A DNA stretch of 64,000 bases, from positions 21,468,437 through 21,532,436 of the forward strand of contig NC_088313.1 in NCBI RefSeq assembly GCF_910592395.1. Direction: 5' to 3'. The position numbers and the translations under genes are program-made. This document shows, piece after piece, positions 25,401 to 37,657 of this stretch. Origin of the DNA: Lineus longissimus. Lineage: Eukaryota; Nemertea; Pilidiophora; Heteronemertea; Lineidae. The notes under the pieces are model-generated. The model worked only from the letters and a program-made list of their open reading frames with translations, was not told the DNA's origin and did no database searches. The first letter of the stretch is position 1, and each line of letters opens with the position of its first letter.

Positions 25401-28400
25401 TCTCAGGGTTAATACCAAGGGTCTCCGCTCTGCTGCTGCCACCTAGCAGCACATCCTGGCACTACTAGAAGTCTATTGGTTAATGGGACACACATCTCAG
25501 GGTTAATACCAAGGGTCTCTGCTCTGCTGCTGCCACCTAGCAGCACATCCTGGCACTACTAGAAAGTCTATCGGCTAATTGGACGTGACACGCAATGGAA
25601 ATCAATAGTCATATAATTCATCTTGTACATTTATATCTGGGATGATAATATTTGTGTGTTATGCGTTTCACAATACAATGCACTTATTCCAATATCATCA
25701 GTTTGTTTAATACCCCAAAGCTGACGGCTGCCGTCATATCAAGACATCATTTTATTTGAGTTGCGTGAAGAATTTTAACAAATTTTAACATTTTTGTATG
25801 ACTTATGAAATATGTGCTTTTTTTACTGCTACTACTACTAATATTCATAATATAGTCCTAAAGGTAGGCCTATAACAGATTTAGGTTCGGTTCACAGTTA
25901 TTGAGTAAATTCAACTCAGATTCATCTTACAATAAAAAATTGTTTGATCAATTGATTTCAAATTAGAGAACTGAATTTTAATAAAACACTCAAACAAGGT
26001 TGTCTATGACAAAATAAACAGTTCACAAGATCCACTGTCACAGATAAACAGACATTCTCTGGAGACCCTGAACAGAGGACACTGGATGTCACTTGACTGT
26101 CTCTCATCCAATAAAATGGCTGATCAGCCAAATATGAAAGAAGCAATCAATTATATGGCAAATTGAAATGGTAATTTTAAGCTTCTTTGATAAACGCTGC
26201 ACAATTCCAATGCAACTCTTGGTGATATTACAGCGAAGATGGGTCGCATTGTGTCGCGTCAGATGTAATGTCGCTGAGTCATGCTAGGAGAGATTGTGCG
26301 TCTCTTTTGATGAAGATACATAGATATGTGTGACGTAAGACAGCATAATAGTATGGATGGCAAGTGATGAGTCGTTTGCATGGAGGCCATTATAACAAGC
26401 ATGAAGCACTTTAGAATCATTAGCCCATGGGTGCAATCCATAGTATAAGCATGAAATAAGGAGCATGCATTAAATAATCTCTTTTTCAGCTGCATATTGC
26501 AAGTATAACCTTAACTATGCCTACAGGTGTTATTTCACACATGAGAAAATAATAACACTAAAACACTTTACGCAACCCCCTTCAGCACAGCTGAAAAACA
26601 CCCAATAAAAATTAACACTCTATCTAACAACAAAACAGAGAAAGTTTTTCCATTCGTTTAATTCATTATAGCCTAGACTGTCTTCTATTGTGTTACCTAG
26701 GTGATGGTGTTGGTGAGTACACTGGATGGCTTTACCATCTGCACATCGTCACTTAATTGGTACTAAATATTTATATATATGTAAAGCACCGGGTAGATTG
26801 ACTTCCCTTCTGAAGATGCGATTAATCCATGTATGATTTTTTTATGTCGATATTTGATTGAAATATATGATTTTATTCTATAGTCATAATGAAGGTGCAA
26901 ATGATGCAGTTTGCCAACCCAGGGGCAATGTTATTTTAGATCAAATACAAACAATACAAAATTAGAACATGAATCATCAAAACATTTACTCAAATTAAAA
27001 ACAAGAATGATACTTCCATTCTAGCTCATACCAAGTATTCATCAATCTTATATTTGAGAATGGTTAATTAACTTGACATTGATGAAGAAAGACATAAACT
27101 GATACCAAATCAATGAAACTAAAGAATGTATGTGACATTATTTCATTAATTTTGGTGGATGCAGTGTTGTTACCTAGGAGATCGACTGCCCTATAGCATG
27201 TATACAGTTAGTGCTAGTCACGCTAGTAGCCCAGTAATCACTTGCTGTATTTGCTGAGCTATAAACATTCTGACAGATAGGAATACCAGATCTCCTCCAT
27301 CCACCGAATATCAATTCATTTACAGAGAAGGAGATTAACCAAGGCAAAAGATACCTTGCTTTTTTCAGCAATTTAGATTGTTATTTTTGTCGACATAAGA
27401 GAAAGTCAAAGAGAATGCTGAAAAACAAATTTTTATTTTTATTTTCATTTTTGGGGAGAATTCTTGCCCAAAATTAATTTTCTCAAATTGCCACAAAAAA
27501 TTTCAAATAAAGGAAATTTGACCAATTTGTAGAAAACTTAATTTTTTTGCCATATGTGAGAAAAGAATTCCAATATACAGCCTCGGGTATGTAGAGTTTC
27601 TGCTTGGGCTAAGTAAGCATAAGAAATACAGCATAATGATTGGCACACCACTGCCAGTCTACATAACACAACCCACATAATGATGGGCACACCACTGCCA
27701 GTCTACATAACACAACCCACATAATGATGGGCACACCACTGCCAGTCTACATAACACAACCCACATAATGATGGGCACACCACTGCCAGTCTACATAACA
27801 CAACCCACAGCACCACTGCATAATATTACCAAACAAAACATATTCTATTGGAAATGTAAAGTCAATAAACATAAGGAGTTTTTATTACACACTGTAAATG
27901 GCGATAGATTTGACATTTTAATTGCATGAATCAACATGAGTCACAGGATGTCATGATGTCTTCGGATCAACGTCTACACATAAGATGAGTCGAAAGGCCT
28001 CAGCACCACTTTCCTGGGAAATGCATATAACCTGTCTAGACCCCCCCCCCCCCCAAAAAAAAATCATGGTCAAGTATAGCTTTGATAACTTCTGGCCAAC
28101 TTGTCACGCCCTATATAAAGTAAAGTTTGCAAGGTTGTTTTTTAATGTGTTGAAAGTCCACCTATACTGCACAACATTACAGACAGGCTTGTGGAGTTAC
28201 CAGCACAACATAGTGAAAATTATCTTAAAAGAAAAAAATAAATCAAAAAGCGATGTTGAATAACACAGAATGACACAATTAACAAATGGCTCTGGTGAAC
28301 TTGCTGGTTATGCGGCCTTATTCAAACAACCAGCTGCTATAATCACTTGTCATCTAACACGTGATATATTTCTATCAACTCATATCAATTTTATTATTCA

Positions 28401-31400
28401 CAATTTCAGTTGGCTTAATTGATATGAACATAATAGGTCATGTGGGTCACTGATTATTTCATGCAAGCAGTGTGGTTGGCACTCCACATACTGACATGAA
28501 GACCTGACAGACACCCGGTGAAATGCTTTTGTGCACTGATTGTGCTGCATTTAAAAAATGGATTATAGCTATTTTTCATTTCTAGTCTAAAATTCATAAA
28601 ATTATTAACACTACAAACATTTTTCATCTATTTCTCATAAAATATTGAATTTATACCAAAAATGGCTAAATATCATGGGTACATCCTATCAAATTAAAAG
28701 CATGTAAAGTGGTGCTCTTCTTCTTGATTTTAATGATAATATCTCTGTCTTTGACACTGCTACATGGGAGAGGAGGAACTGATACGGGTATAACGATGGC
28801 GACATAAGACAAGGCATTCATTGGTCATGACTCAGGCCGAGAGTGGGATCATAGCGTGGAGATACTCCCTTCACGGGACTAACGGACAACAGTGTAACAC
28901 GTTCTTCAAATCAACATATCAATTTTGAATACAAAATCACCATAGAAATCATCAAAGCTATGCTGATGGACCTCACCATCAGTTATCATCATCTGATACT
29001 TTATCGTTTGTTGGACGAACAGACAAAAAAACTGTGGATCAACGATTCTTTCTTTGAATTGAAGAATTTCCTCTGAATTGGTGCAGTCAAATTAAGGTGA
29101 AAATCATAATTCATTCATCTGCTCACTAATCCTTGATTTGACTTGGTGCATTGATTAAGTGATCGATCTTCATCAGGGTATTAGGAATGTGACTGCATGC
29201 TCACAGCGTTAATAGTGACAGAGTTGGATTAGTCACATCACGTTAGAACATGAAGCGAGGGAAATCATACATCGCCCGCAGGATGGGAAAGCGATGTTTA
29301 GGTGAGGAATAAATGGGTCAGATTCCATTATCACACTTGAAATTCTCACTATTGATTAAGGTGACACAGGGTTTCCAATTAACCAACAGGGGTCACTCTA
29401 CATTTAACAAAATTAATCACCAAATATGATTTGAGAAGACTTTGCCATAGAGTGTCTGCTAGTTCCAACTAGCCCATAGCCAAGTCCTATTGAGCTAGCC
29501 ATGTTTTTCTTCCCCCCCCCCCCCCCCCCCCCGATCCCCATCTCACTCACCACACCCAACAGCTCCACCCCTTGCAAGAACTTTGATATGATCATGAGAT
29601 TGACTCTAACACAACAAGAAGATCTAATATATTGAGCCAAACTTTGAAAAGATTAATTGACAACATTATACATATCGAGTAACATGTTGGCTGACCTACT
29701 GTATGTGAGAGATACATGATATATTTACTGTTATCTGAGTGATTCTATGACCTTTTCAGATTAAATCACAGCATTTAAAAACAATGAATGTCAGCATGAG
29801 ACAGCTGTGTCGGGAACTGACTCATGGCGTGAGCTGTAAGGCAATGTTTCACAAATATCCATGTCCGCAAAGAGTCCTCAAATAAGCTTTCAAAATAGGA
29901 CCCAGGTTGAGCCAATTGGTCACATGACCCAAACATCGCAGCGACTTACCGATCAGTTTCTTCTCTTGTTTGACATCACTGAGTTTCAGACCTGAGTTGT
30001 TCGCAGCAAAGCTCTTCATTAGATTGTCGTCAGCATGGAGTTCCTCACAACAGACACCAGGGGTCCCCACCATCCAATCAGGACACATCGTCACCCAGTC
30101 AACAAGGTCTTCCGCTTTTAGGACGAACTTTTCTGCTGATGCGAGGATTTCATCCTGGAATGGAGAATGATTACTTGTCTTACTTCATGCCATGCTGCAT
30201 GAGAAATCCCAGCAAATAATCACAACTGTAACATCTATCTTATCTGGCCTGAAAGGCAAAACATTCTCATGAATTAATACTACCAAGATGACCCCCACAA
30301 CCACACATTATTATTTTCAACATGACCCAAGCCTCCTTTGAAATATTTCATGTGAAAGGTGCAACTGACTTTGTGGAGATATATCTCTGAGATGGTTCCT
30401 CTGAATTGAGTCATCACCTCATCATCCTTCATGCAAATCATTCCTGAGATGGCCCCATCCTTTAACTATGTACTGTATTTGAATATTGACATTGACATGG
30501 CCAATGTTAGAACTGAGAAATTGTTAGTTTATATCTCAGAGACACTCCCTCCTTGCTGAGTGACCACCTCACTACAATGCGTTATTCCTGAGATGACCCC
30601 TCCTTCAAACTATTGCATTTGAATATCGATATTGACTGTGTACGCTCCAATCTCTGAGACGCTCCCTTGTAGTTGAGTGATCACCTCATTATTATGCATA
30701 TCATGCAAGCATTCAACGAGAATTATTATTTGGCTAATGTTCACTTCCTGTTCACAAACTCGTCAATGCTCAGCACGTAACCGGAATTCTTTGAATAATC
30801 AGCAGAGAAATGACATGGAAATAAAGATTTATTTAAAAAAAATTTAAACGACAGAACTTGCTAGGTGTTTTTAGCCAGTAGACCTACATGTACCTTGAAT
30901 TGAAGAAAATTTGAAATGAACGGTTTCTGGAAAACTCATTATTTTGGGAAATTCACATTTTCATAATTTTTGCTGGGGTGGTTCGATATAAACCAGAGTA
31001 TGACTTGAAATAATCAAATAAGCTGCAGTGAAACTTCCTGGAGCATCACTCCATCAGGCTGCAAACATTCCCCAATCTTGCCCTCCTGCACCCACAGCTT
31101 CAAGCCAGCAGATTCAGCACACATTCCATAAATCTGACACAAATGACTGGTTCGGATACAAACAGATTTATTGACAGCAAACATGCCACACTTGGAGAGT
31201 TGAAGAATATGACCCCAGGTGGCAGCACCTACTGCACTGGCCAGAACAACTGTATCAGGAACTTGAATATGCTTGAATACAAAATGGATTCGTTCTCATC
31301 AGAATCAGCATGATAACGTGAAATCAATACTGCAGTAATTAGCATGTTTGCATGCCTTATTGCATTGTGGCGCTGCATGGACCCTCCAAATCAGGGCTAA

Positions 31401-34400
31401 CAAATAACATTGCCTTTGGAGATTGATTTAGTTGGGGTGTTGCTCTGTTCTGATTCTGGTGGCGGGAAATGAGTTTGCTTCGAGTACTATAGACATTTTG
31501 AGGGAACAAATGATTTTCATTCAAGTGCAGTTTATTTCAACACGAAAACATTCCTTAAAACTCATGAGACTTAGAGAGGATATGTGGCACACCTCAAGGT
31601 TTTTCCAAAATGATTGGTAAGAAGAGTCAATAGTGGGCAGCAATGAAAAATCAAAATGTCATATTGGATAACATAAAACTTTTATGAAAACAGGCAACTA
31701 TTCAAGCCTTAAACTCCTCTTTGCCATCAATTGCAAAATGCTGAAAACACAACTATAAAATGTGTACACCTCCACAGGGAAACACTACCTGGTACAGTTC
31801 TCATCCACAGTAACCAGCAAGTTAACCCATGAATGCCCACATAATGAGAAACTCAATTATTCAAGGTACTGCTAGCCTTCTGATCGTGTGATAATGTCGT
31901 CCTAAATTCAATTTCAATAAGAACTGACAAAGAGAATTGTGATTTCATTTTCAATTTTCATTATGACAAAAGTCCTGATGAAGTGTCCACCACCAATGTA
32001 AAACCATAGATGAGACAAGTCCCAAACTATTCACAACTATCCATTGTCCAGCTTATGTAACACTTGTAACAGCTTTACACACAGCCTGCATGTCCTTCAT
32101 GTGCACAGATTATTAACTGATGGTTGTTAAATATATAATTAGTTCACTACCATGAGCTTTTCCAGCTGTTTCGCACATTGAAAAGATATTTCAAGAGGCA
32201 TGGATTAATTCTCTATTTGGGATTAGTCATTGTTGAGCCAACCATTCCTACCCATCTCCAGTTTTCATGGAATAATTTACATCTGATAATTATACTGATC
32301 ACCTCACCTATAATATCATCACACATCTGATCAAAAGATCAAATATCCATGATTTTAAATGAATGTTTATGAATGTTTCAGTGCAGTATTTCAGAAACCT
32401 CTTGCAGTCTTTCTTTCGACACACATGATAAAGAAATATTGCAGCAATTTACAAATTTTCCATTATATTATTCAAATATTTTCACAATTTCAAAAATCGC
32501 CATTTATTTGATATGAAACAAGGATCACCTTTGATTACAATATAAACTGGTTGAAATATCGTGCAATAATCCAGCTGTGGTACACTAACTCAGGAAAGGT
32601 AATTACTAATAGATTCGATTCCCATACACCTTGTCAGGTTTACATATTCCACCGATACTCAAGGCTCTCTTGAGTGTGTAGCTGTATACAGTGTATTTGG
32701 TTATACAGGCAATCTATTCTAAACAAATGAAATAATGCGTAATTGAGTATGCCCCACCAGTTGGCAATTGGATAACAGCTGTCCTACTTCCATTGTACAC
32801 AACTGGGATGGCAATGATAATGAACAAAAATTTTGAAAGAGATTCTTTTATAATTTTTAAATACACTTTACATTTGTCTTCTGTACTGGTTATGCAAACT
32901 GGCAGAATATTCAACATAAATATTTTGTAATTAATCTCAAACCAAAAGCGGCAAAATAAATTGTTGTCAAAAAATAAACATAACTTCAGCCACAATTCTG
33001 TTGAATTCTGTCCAACATTTGATTTTTAAGACAATTATCAAATTTATGTTTCACAGACAAAAGTTTATTCTGCATTTATATATTCACATTTAATTTGAAT
33101 AGTAACTTCAGGTTTCAGGTGACACTCAATTCAGAGTACCATGCAGTGACCACAGAATCAGGCTACCAACACCATTAAAATCCTATACATGATCAGAAAA
33201 CCTATTGTCATACAATAGCCCATTGAGAAAGCCTGGCTGGAGAGTCCATGTCAGGTTAACCTGACGCCAAGATTTCTACTCTTGTACCACATCAAGTGTA
33301 CAAAGATCTGGTGTCAATGTAAGGTGAACCACTGTAAATGTCTGCTCACCCACTGAATACTAACTTATCCCATACATCATACCAGCATTGTACATAAGTC
33401 AGAGGTCAAATTAGGTTGGAAACACATAACAGCCACATGACAATGACACAACTGTGTATTTGAGACTCACTGGACCATGAGGCCATTGAAAGCATCACAG
33501 GTACCTCTGATGTAACAGCATTGCCATTGGAAATCTTATATGACAATTATTTACAGTTTTCAATAAATTATGCAAGTTTTTTATGGTTGGAGAATAGTTG
33601 CCTATGAAAATGCCTCAAAGGAAAAAGCTATATTTCAAACATTGGCATCATAATCAAAGTGAATGGGCCACCAAATTAGTAGGATCATTTATATAAGCTT
33701 TCTGTATTATCCTGTTGTTTTTATAATCTATAGCAGCCAGAATTTGAGAATTAGTCATAATTTTTAAACACTAGTGGCATATACACCATTGGAAAATGCC
33801 AGGTGTGGCAACTGTCACTATTCTCCACTTGGATATTCAAACTCAATAAAGCCATTATTCAAGACTCAAACTCGTTGAGGAAACTGTTTTGTAGCCACGG
33901 CATTCATCAAATCAATTTTTCGTGATCAGATAGACTGAATAGTGAGGTTGGTCATCAATATTCTAATCCTCACCTCTCCACCTGGTGCCTTGAGGAATAT
34001 TTCATGGGAAGAAACTGGTGGTGGCAGCCTTGATGTCATGCATGTGCAGCTCAGTCTGTAGTCGATTACACACAATATGCAATATACTGCACACAAACGA
34101 ATGGCCCAATTAGAATCTTAACCATGTTTACAGTATTGGACTAGGAGGCCTACTGGCCTTTGACAAAAAAATATGGGCAGAATTCAGGCACTGTCTGTTG
34201 CATTCCAGGTGAATATGAATAAAGAAAAACAAACAAATCTGAGTGAAAACGACCAAGATTGTTCAAAATATCTGTCTTTTTTTAAATAAGACTACTCGGT
34301 CTGCAGCCAGAGCGTGGCATTAACAGCAATTTTAATTTGATAGTTATCAATATAGAGCTAATAGCTCAGGTTGTGGTACGAGTAAGTACATGTGTATATT

Positions 34401-37400
34401 GATATTTCAAATCAATCAATCGGCAGTAAAAGCCAATAATCTGATAAAGATATGAGCTGTAATATTTCCCAAGTACAAATAAAAGGTTCTTGATCATCAG
34501 ACATGAATGGGCCTGTCTCGAAGTGGCAATAGTTTGGGGGTTGAAAGACTCGAAAGTTGGAAATCAGGAGTGGCATTATTTAGATTTTATGGAGGTTCCA
34601 AAAAAATTTGAAAAAATAGAATTTCTGCAATAAATATTTTCCATTCAAAGCTACTACAGTAGTTTTCATGACATACCAACATCCTGGTTCAGGTAGAATA
34701 ACAATCACCTTCAGAACTATTTCACAATTTTATTTTCAAGAAAATAAATCCCACTGGACCAGTCACTCTTCATGTCATTCATGTACAATACCAAATACTG
34801 ACAATGGAAGATATCTTTTTACCTTTCAAACTGGCTTTTTTTCTACACTGACAACATTATGATTATCACAAACAGGAGTCTTCTGTAATCGTGAACTTGT
34901 GACCTCATTGCTGAGTATACAGGAGAATGTCATAGTCTGGCCTAATTTGCATGATTTAAGCAAAAACCCCTCAACTGGGGCAGTTTGATGATCAAACCAC
35001 ACATCATCAAAATCCAGGACATGAAACCAGCTCATATTCAACATGTAATTGTTCATTCAAATTGCTCACTTCAACTCTTTCACATTAATTGGTTCCACCC
35101 TGTGGTCTTACTAGAGAGGTTTTATTATTGCCGTTCTCTCAACAAACGATATCAAATGTCTCGAACTGGGTCACCATCAAAGTGTATCTATCCATGATTA
35201 TTCAGAATGTGTGTACAATATTTGAAAAAGTTTTCAACATCAAAATATCACGTGTGTTGAAAATAAATTTTATGATGATAATGATTCAAGGTTGTGTAGT
35301 TTATCACTTCTATGAGAGTTATTTTTTGTTCTTTTATGTTATTTCCTTAGTCATACATGTAGTTATTTTATGATTTTGAACAGTTCAAATTTTCTCTCCA
35401 CTTGAAATTGAAAATTAAAGGCAAAGCTTTAAATTAAACAAAAATTCTGTGTCACGTTATCAACATTATTATAATAGTATCAAAGAATAAATCATTTACA
35501 TTGCAAATCGTTGACCTAGCAAATAAACTCCTCATTTCATTGAAAAACCATTAGCATGACAATGGCAGTACATATTGTATAGTGAAATAGGCCAACACAT
35601 GCAAGCAGTATAAGACAGGATACAAACGCATGTGCTATTAAATGGCCCCAGAAAACACTCCTTTTATATGTGATACCAGTGGTAAATTATAAAATAACTC
35701 CCCTTGGATGTAATGCAGCTGCTCAAATTACAAAATCAATCCATGAAATAATTTGCTATCAAGAGTTATTCGGAAACCTTTTTTCAATATTTGCTAATTG
35801 TTAAGTGCACCAAGTGTGCACATTTCTGAAGTTGATCCAACATGACTTTTGGAGGGCCCTCCTTTTTATGATTATATTTTTTGATCAGAGAAAATGGGAC
35901 TTGGCAAGATTTTTCAACGTTCAAACAAAACAATATACAAGCAGTGGCATCGCAAAAAGGATTTTTTCCCCAAAAAGTCCCCCCCCCCCCCCCCGAACTG
36001 AAATAAAGTTCTACAAAATTACCAAAGTGGATCCAGCCTGTTTTTCTTGCCCACAATCAATTTACAATTGATCACCCATTCATGGTGGCCAAGCTGGTAT
36101 TGTGCAAAGAGGACAAGCTTTCTGCTTTTGTTGAACATGGCCATTGTGTGATCCTCTTTCAAAACTATTCATGTATAAACAACTCTAACCAACACTCCCA
36201 AAAATAAGTTTTAAAAAAAATTGAAATGCATTGAATATTCAACTAAGCCATGATGTGTATAACAACTGCAAGTCATATCCTGAAATAGATTTACTTATAA
36301 TCTTCAACTGATTTGAAAGAAAATTAAATCATATCAATTTTATTGATTGAATCAATGCACTTGTTCTAAAATTTCATATTCCTTTGATAACAGAAGTCAA
36401 ACAACCTATTTTTAACCCTCACACGCCCAAATGTTGCAAAAGTTGGCACAAAAATTAACAAATTAGTGGATCCAAAGGACTGCCAAGTATGTTGCAAATG
36501 AAATTTAAAATGGTGAAGTTTGTTAAATTCATTAAAAAGTGGAATTTGAGAAACATGTCACAAACTCTCCTACCTCTCCATGTGCCTCCGCTCGCCCATC
36601 TGGTGTATTTTCTGGCAGGAAATAAAGTCGCAGGCTGCACAATAAGGTATCGTTGTTTTTCTCGGTCCATATTAACTGTAGCTCGCCGATAGACACGGGA
36701 TAAGCGCTTGATATCTTGACGAAGAAGAATTCACTGAGAGAAAGGATGCGTGTGACACCTCGGCGAGAATACTTGAAGGCTTTATAGAAGGTATAGGACG
36801 CATGCTGTCCGCAGGGGGCTCCAACTATCTGCAAGTGCAAACATACGAAAATACATCTTTAAATTTTCGTCTTAAAAAGTTTTAACTTTCAACAAAAATC
36901 AAATGATCCCCTATTTTGGCTTGGTAAAAATATGCTTTAAAATGGAATTTTTATTTTGGGGAAGAGGCCAGACCAAACTTTAACAATAATTTCAGTGATG
37001 ACAATGTATATTTTTTGTCCCAATACCCACAGTTTATAACCATTATTTAGAAGACAAAACAGTGAAGTGATATATCACCAAAGGCATTCATTGCTTGTCA
37101 ATGAAACAGCAGGATTCAGAAAATACCAGCAAATTTAGTTTCTAAGTGAGGAGGAGAATGGAGGTGATGCATGTAGCTACAAAAATGAAACTAGGCCCCA
37201 TCTCTGCCTCTGGTAATAAAATTGATATTTTTTTAATAATTTCAATATAAACACCATTCAATAATTAAAAATAATCATTATCAGCATATATCAACGCAAC
37301 AGTCAAGTACATTGGGAATGGTGGCAAATTAAGCTAGGCCCACAAATTGACGAAATAATGGCTGGCCCATAAGTGTGTATCAACAGCATGTATGGTGCAC

Positions 37401-37579
37401 TATTCAAGTGCATTCACTCCCCTATCATTCATACACATTTCATGATAAATGAAGACTTCAATAAATATGCTGAAAAATTAATTCCAGACACATCTAAAAC
37501 TGAAAACGCTGGTTGCATCTGAAAGAGGATAGATAAATGAATATTTTAAACTACTTACAGTTATTTTGGAGCTCCCCAT
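19406..37579 (-). CDS. ARID5: AT-rich interactive domain protein 5 (ARID5A/5B-type transcription factor)
   Basis: This nuclear DNA-binding regulator is closest to vertebrate ARID5B, which recruits the PHF2 demethylase. Twelve coding exons, all phases matching, give 972 residues: 37579-37559, 36828-36574, 30154-29950, 25220-24987, 24768-24644, 23472-23337, 23105-23053, 22840-22743, 22464-22293, 21648-21577, 21249-19990, 19693-19406. The N-terminal domain (about 8-235) matches ARID5B: GAPCGQHASYTFYKAFK, ILSLSEFFFV, LYFLPENTP, SYPRYCRFRAILKR and APNLKGRPRKKK. The ARID fold (about 295-385) has FLMALNKFMNRRNTPI, IKKLGGYRK, LWKFVYDKLGG and TCTRRHYEKLLLPFE. Residues about 385-457 are Lys/Glu-rich. 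The large exon 11 keeps SRPSVIQH and PTDLS, a CtBP-type motif. Introns 2 and 3 are long (6.4 and 4.7 kb). A single gene resembling ARID5B suggests the pre-duplication type. Confidence 0.94.
21773..22236. repeat. 65-bp tandem repeat, about 7 copies, in ARID5 intron 9
   Basis: Units such as ACCATTCATTGGAAAGCTC recur every 65 bp. Variants alternate (GCTCTTG with TTCGTAAACC, GCTCCTG with TTGGTAAACC), so a 130-bp dimer is the recent amplification unit. The array begins about 57 bp inside the intron and does not touch the splice sites. Confidence 0.92.
23681..24643 (-). repeat. 108-bp minisatellite, 9 copies, starting at the ARID5 exon 5 donor
   Basis: Nine units fill most of intron 5, directly after the exon 5 end at 24644. 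Each unit carries CAGAAAG/GTGGGTGC, a copy of the exon 5 donor context. One unit has a 9-bp deletion. Read in the exon frame, the first unit hits TAG after seven codons, so the array is intronic. In another frame the whole array is open (about 350 codons), because 108 is a multiple of three and the unit has no stop there. Confidence 0.93.
25341..25575. repeat. About 95-bp tandem repeat, 2.5 copies
   Basis: The segment beginning CTGCCACCTAGCAGCACATC starts at 25341, 25436 and 25530. Copies one and two are nearly identical; the third is partial. It lies wholly inside ARID5 intron 3. Confidence 0.88.
27632..27808. repeat. 44-bp tandem repeat, 4 copies
   Basis: Units beginning CATAATGATGGGCACACC start at 27632, 27676, 27720 and 27764. 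Copies 2-4 are identical and the first has T for G in GATTGG. Intronic in ARID5. Confidence 0.93.
30155..36573 (-). other. ARID5 intron 2
   Basis: The longest intron of the window (6.4 kb) is AT-rich and has no supportable exon, gene or tandem array. A poly-C run lies near 35980-35995. Long early introns often hold enhancers, but no specific element can be named from sequence alone. Confidence 0.65.
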
Positions 37580-37649
37580 TTCCACAAACTTTCATCGAAT
37601 TATCTAAACTTGTTGAATAGACTCTTGACAATACACAGAGTCTAATTAG

Positions 37650-37657
37650 TGACGTCA
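37650..37657. promoter_or_regulatory. Full CRE palindrome TGACGTCA upstream of ARID5
   Basis: A perfect cAMP-response element lies 71 bp upstream of the ARID5 start codon on the minus strand. The position is typical of a functional CREB/ATF site, but one 8-mer is not proof. Confidence 0.4.

Larger units (their letters stand above)
25221..29949 (-). other. ARID5 intron 3
   Basis: This 4.7-kb AT-rich intron has no internal coding exon that I can support. It includes two small tandem repeats (25341-25575 and 27632-27808) and poly-C runs near 28041 and 29513-29532. Confidence 0.7.
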
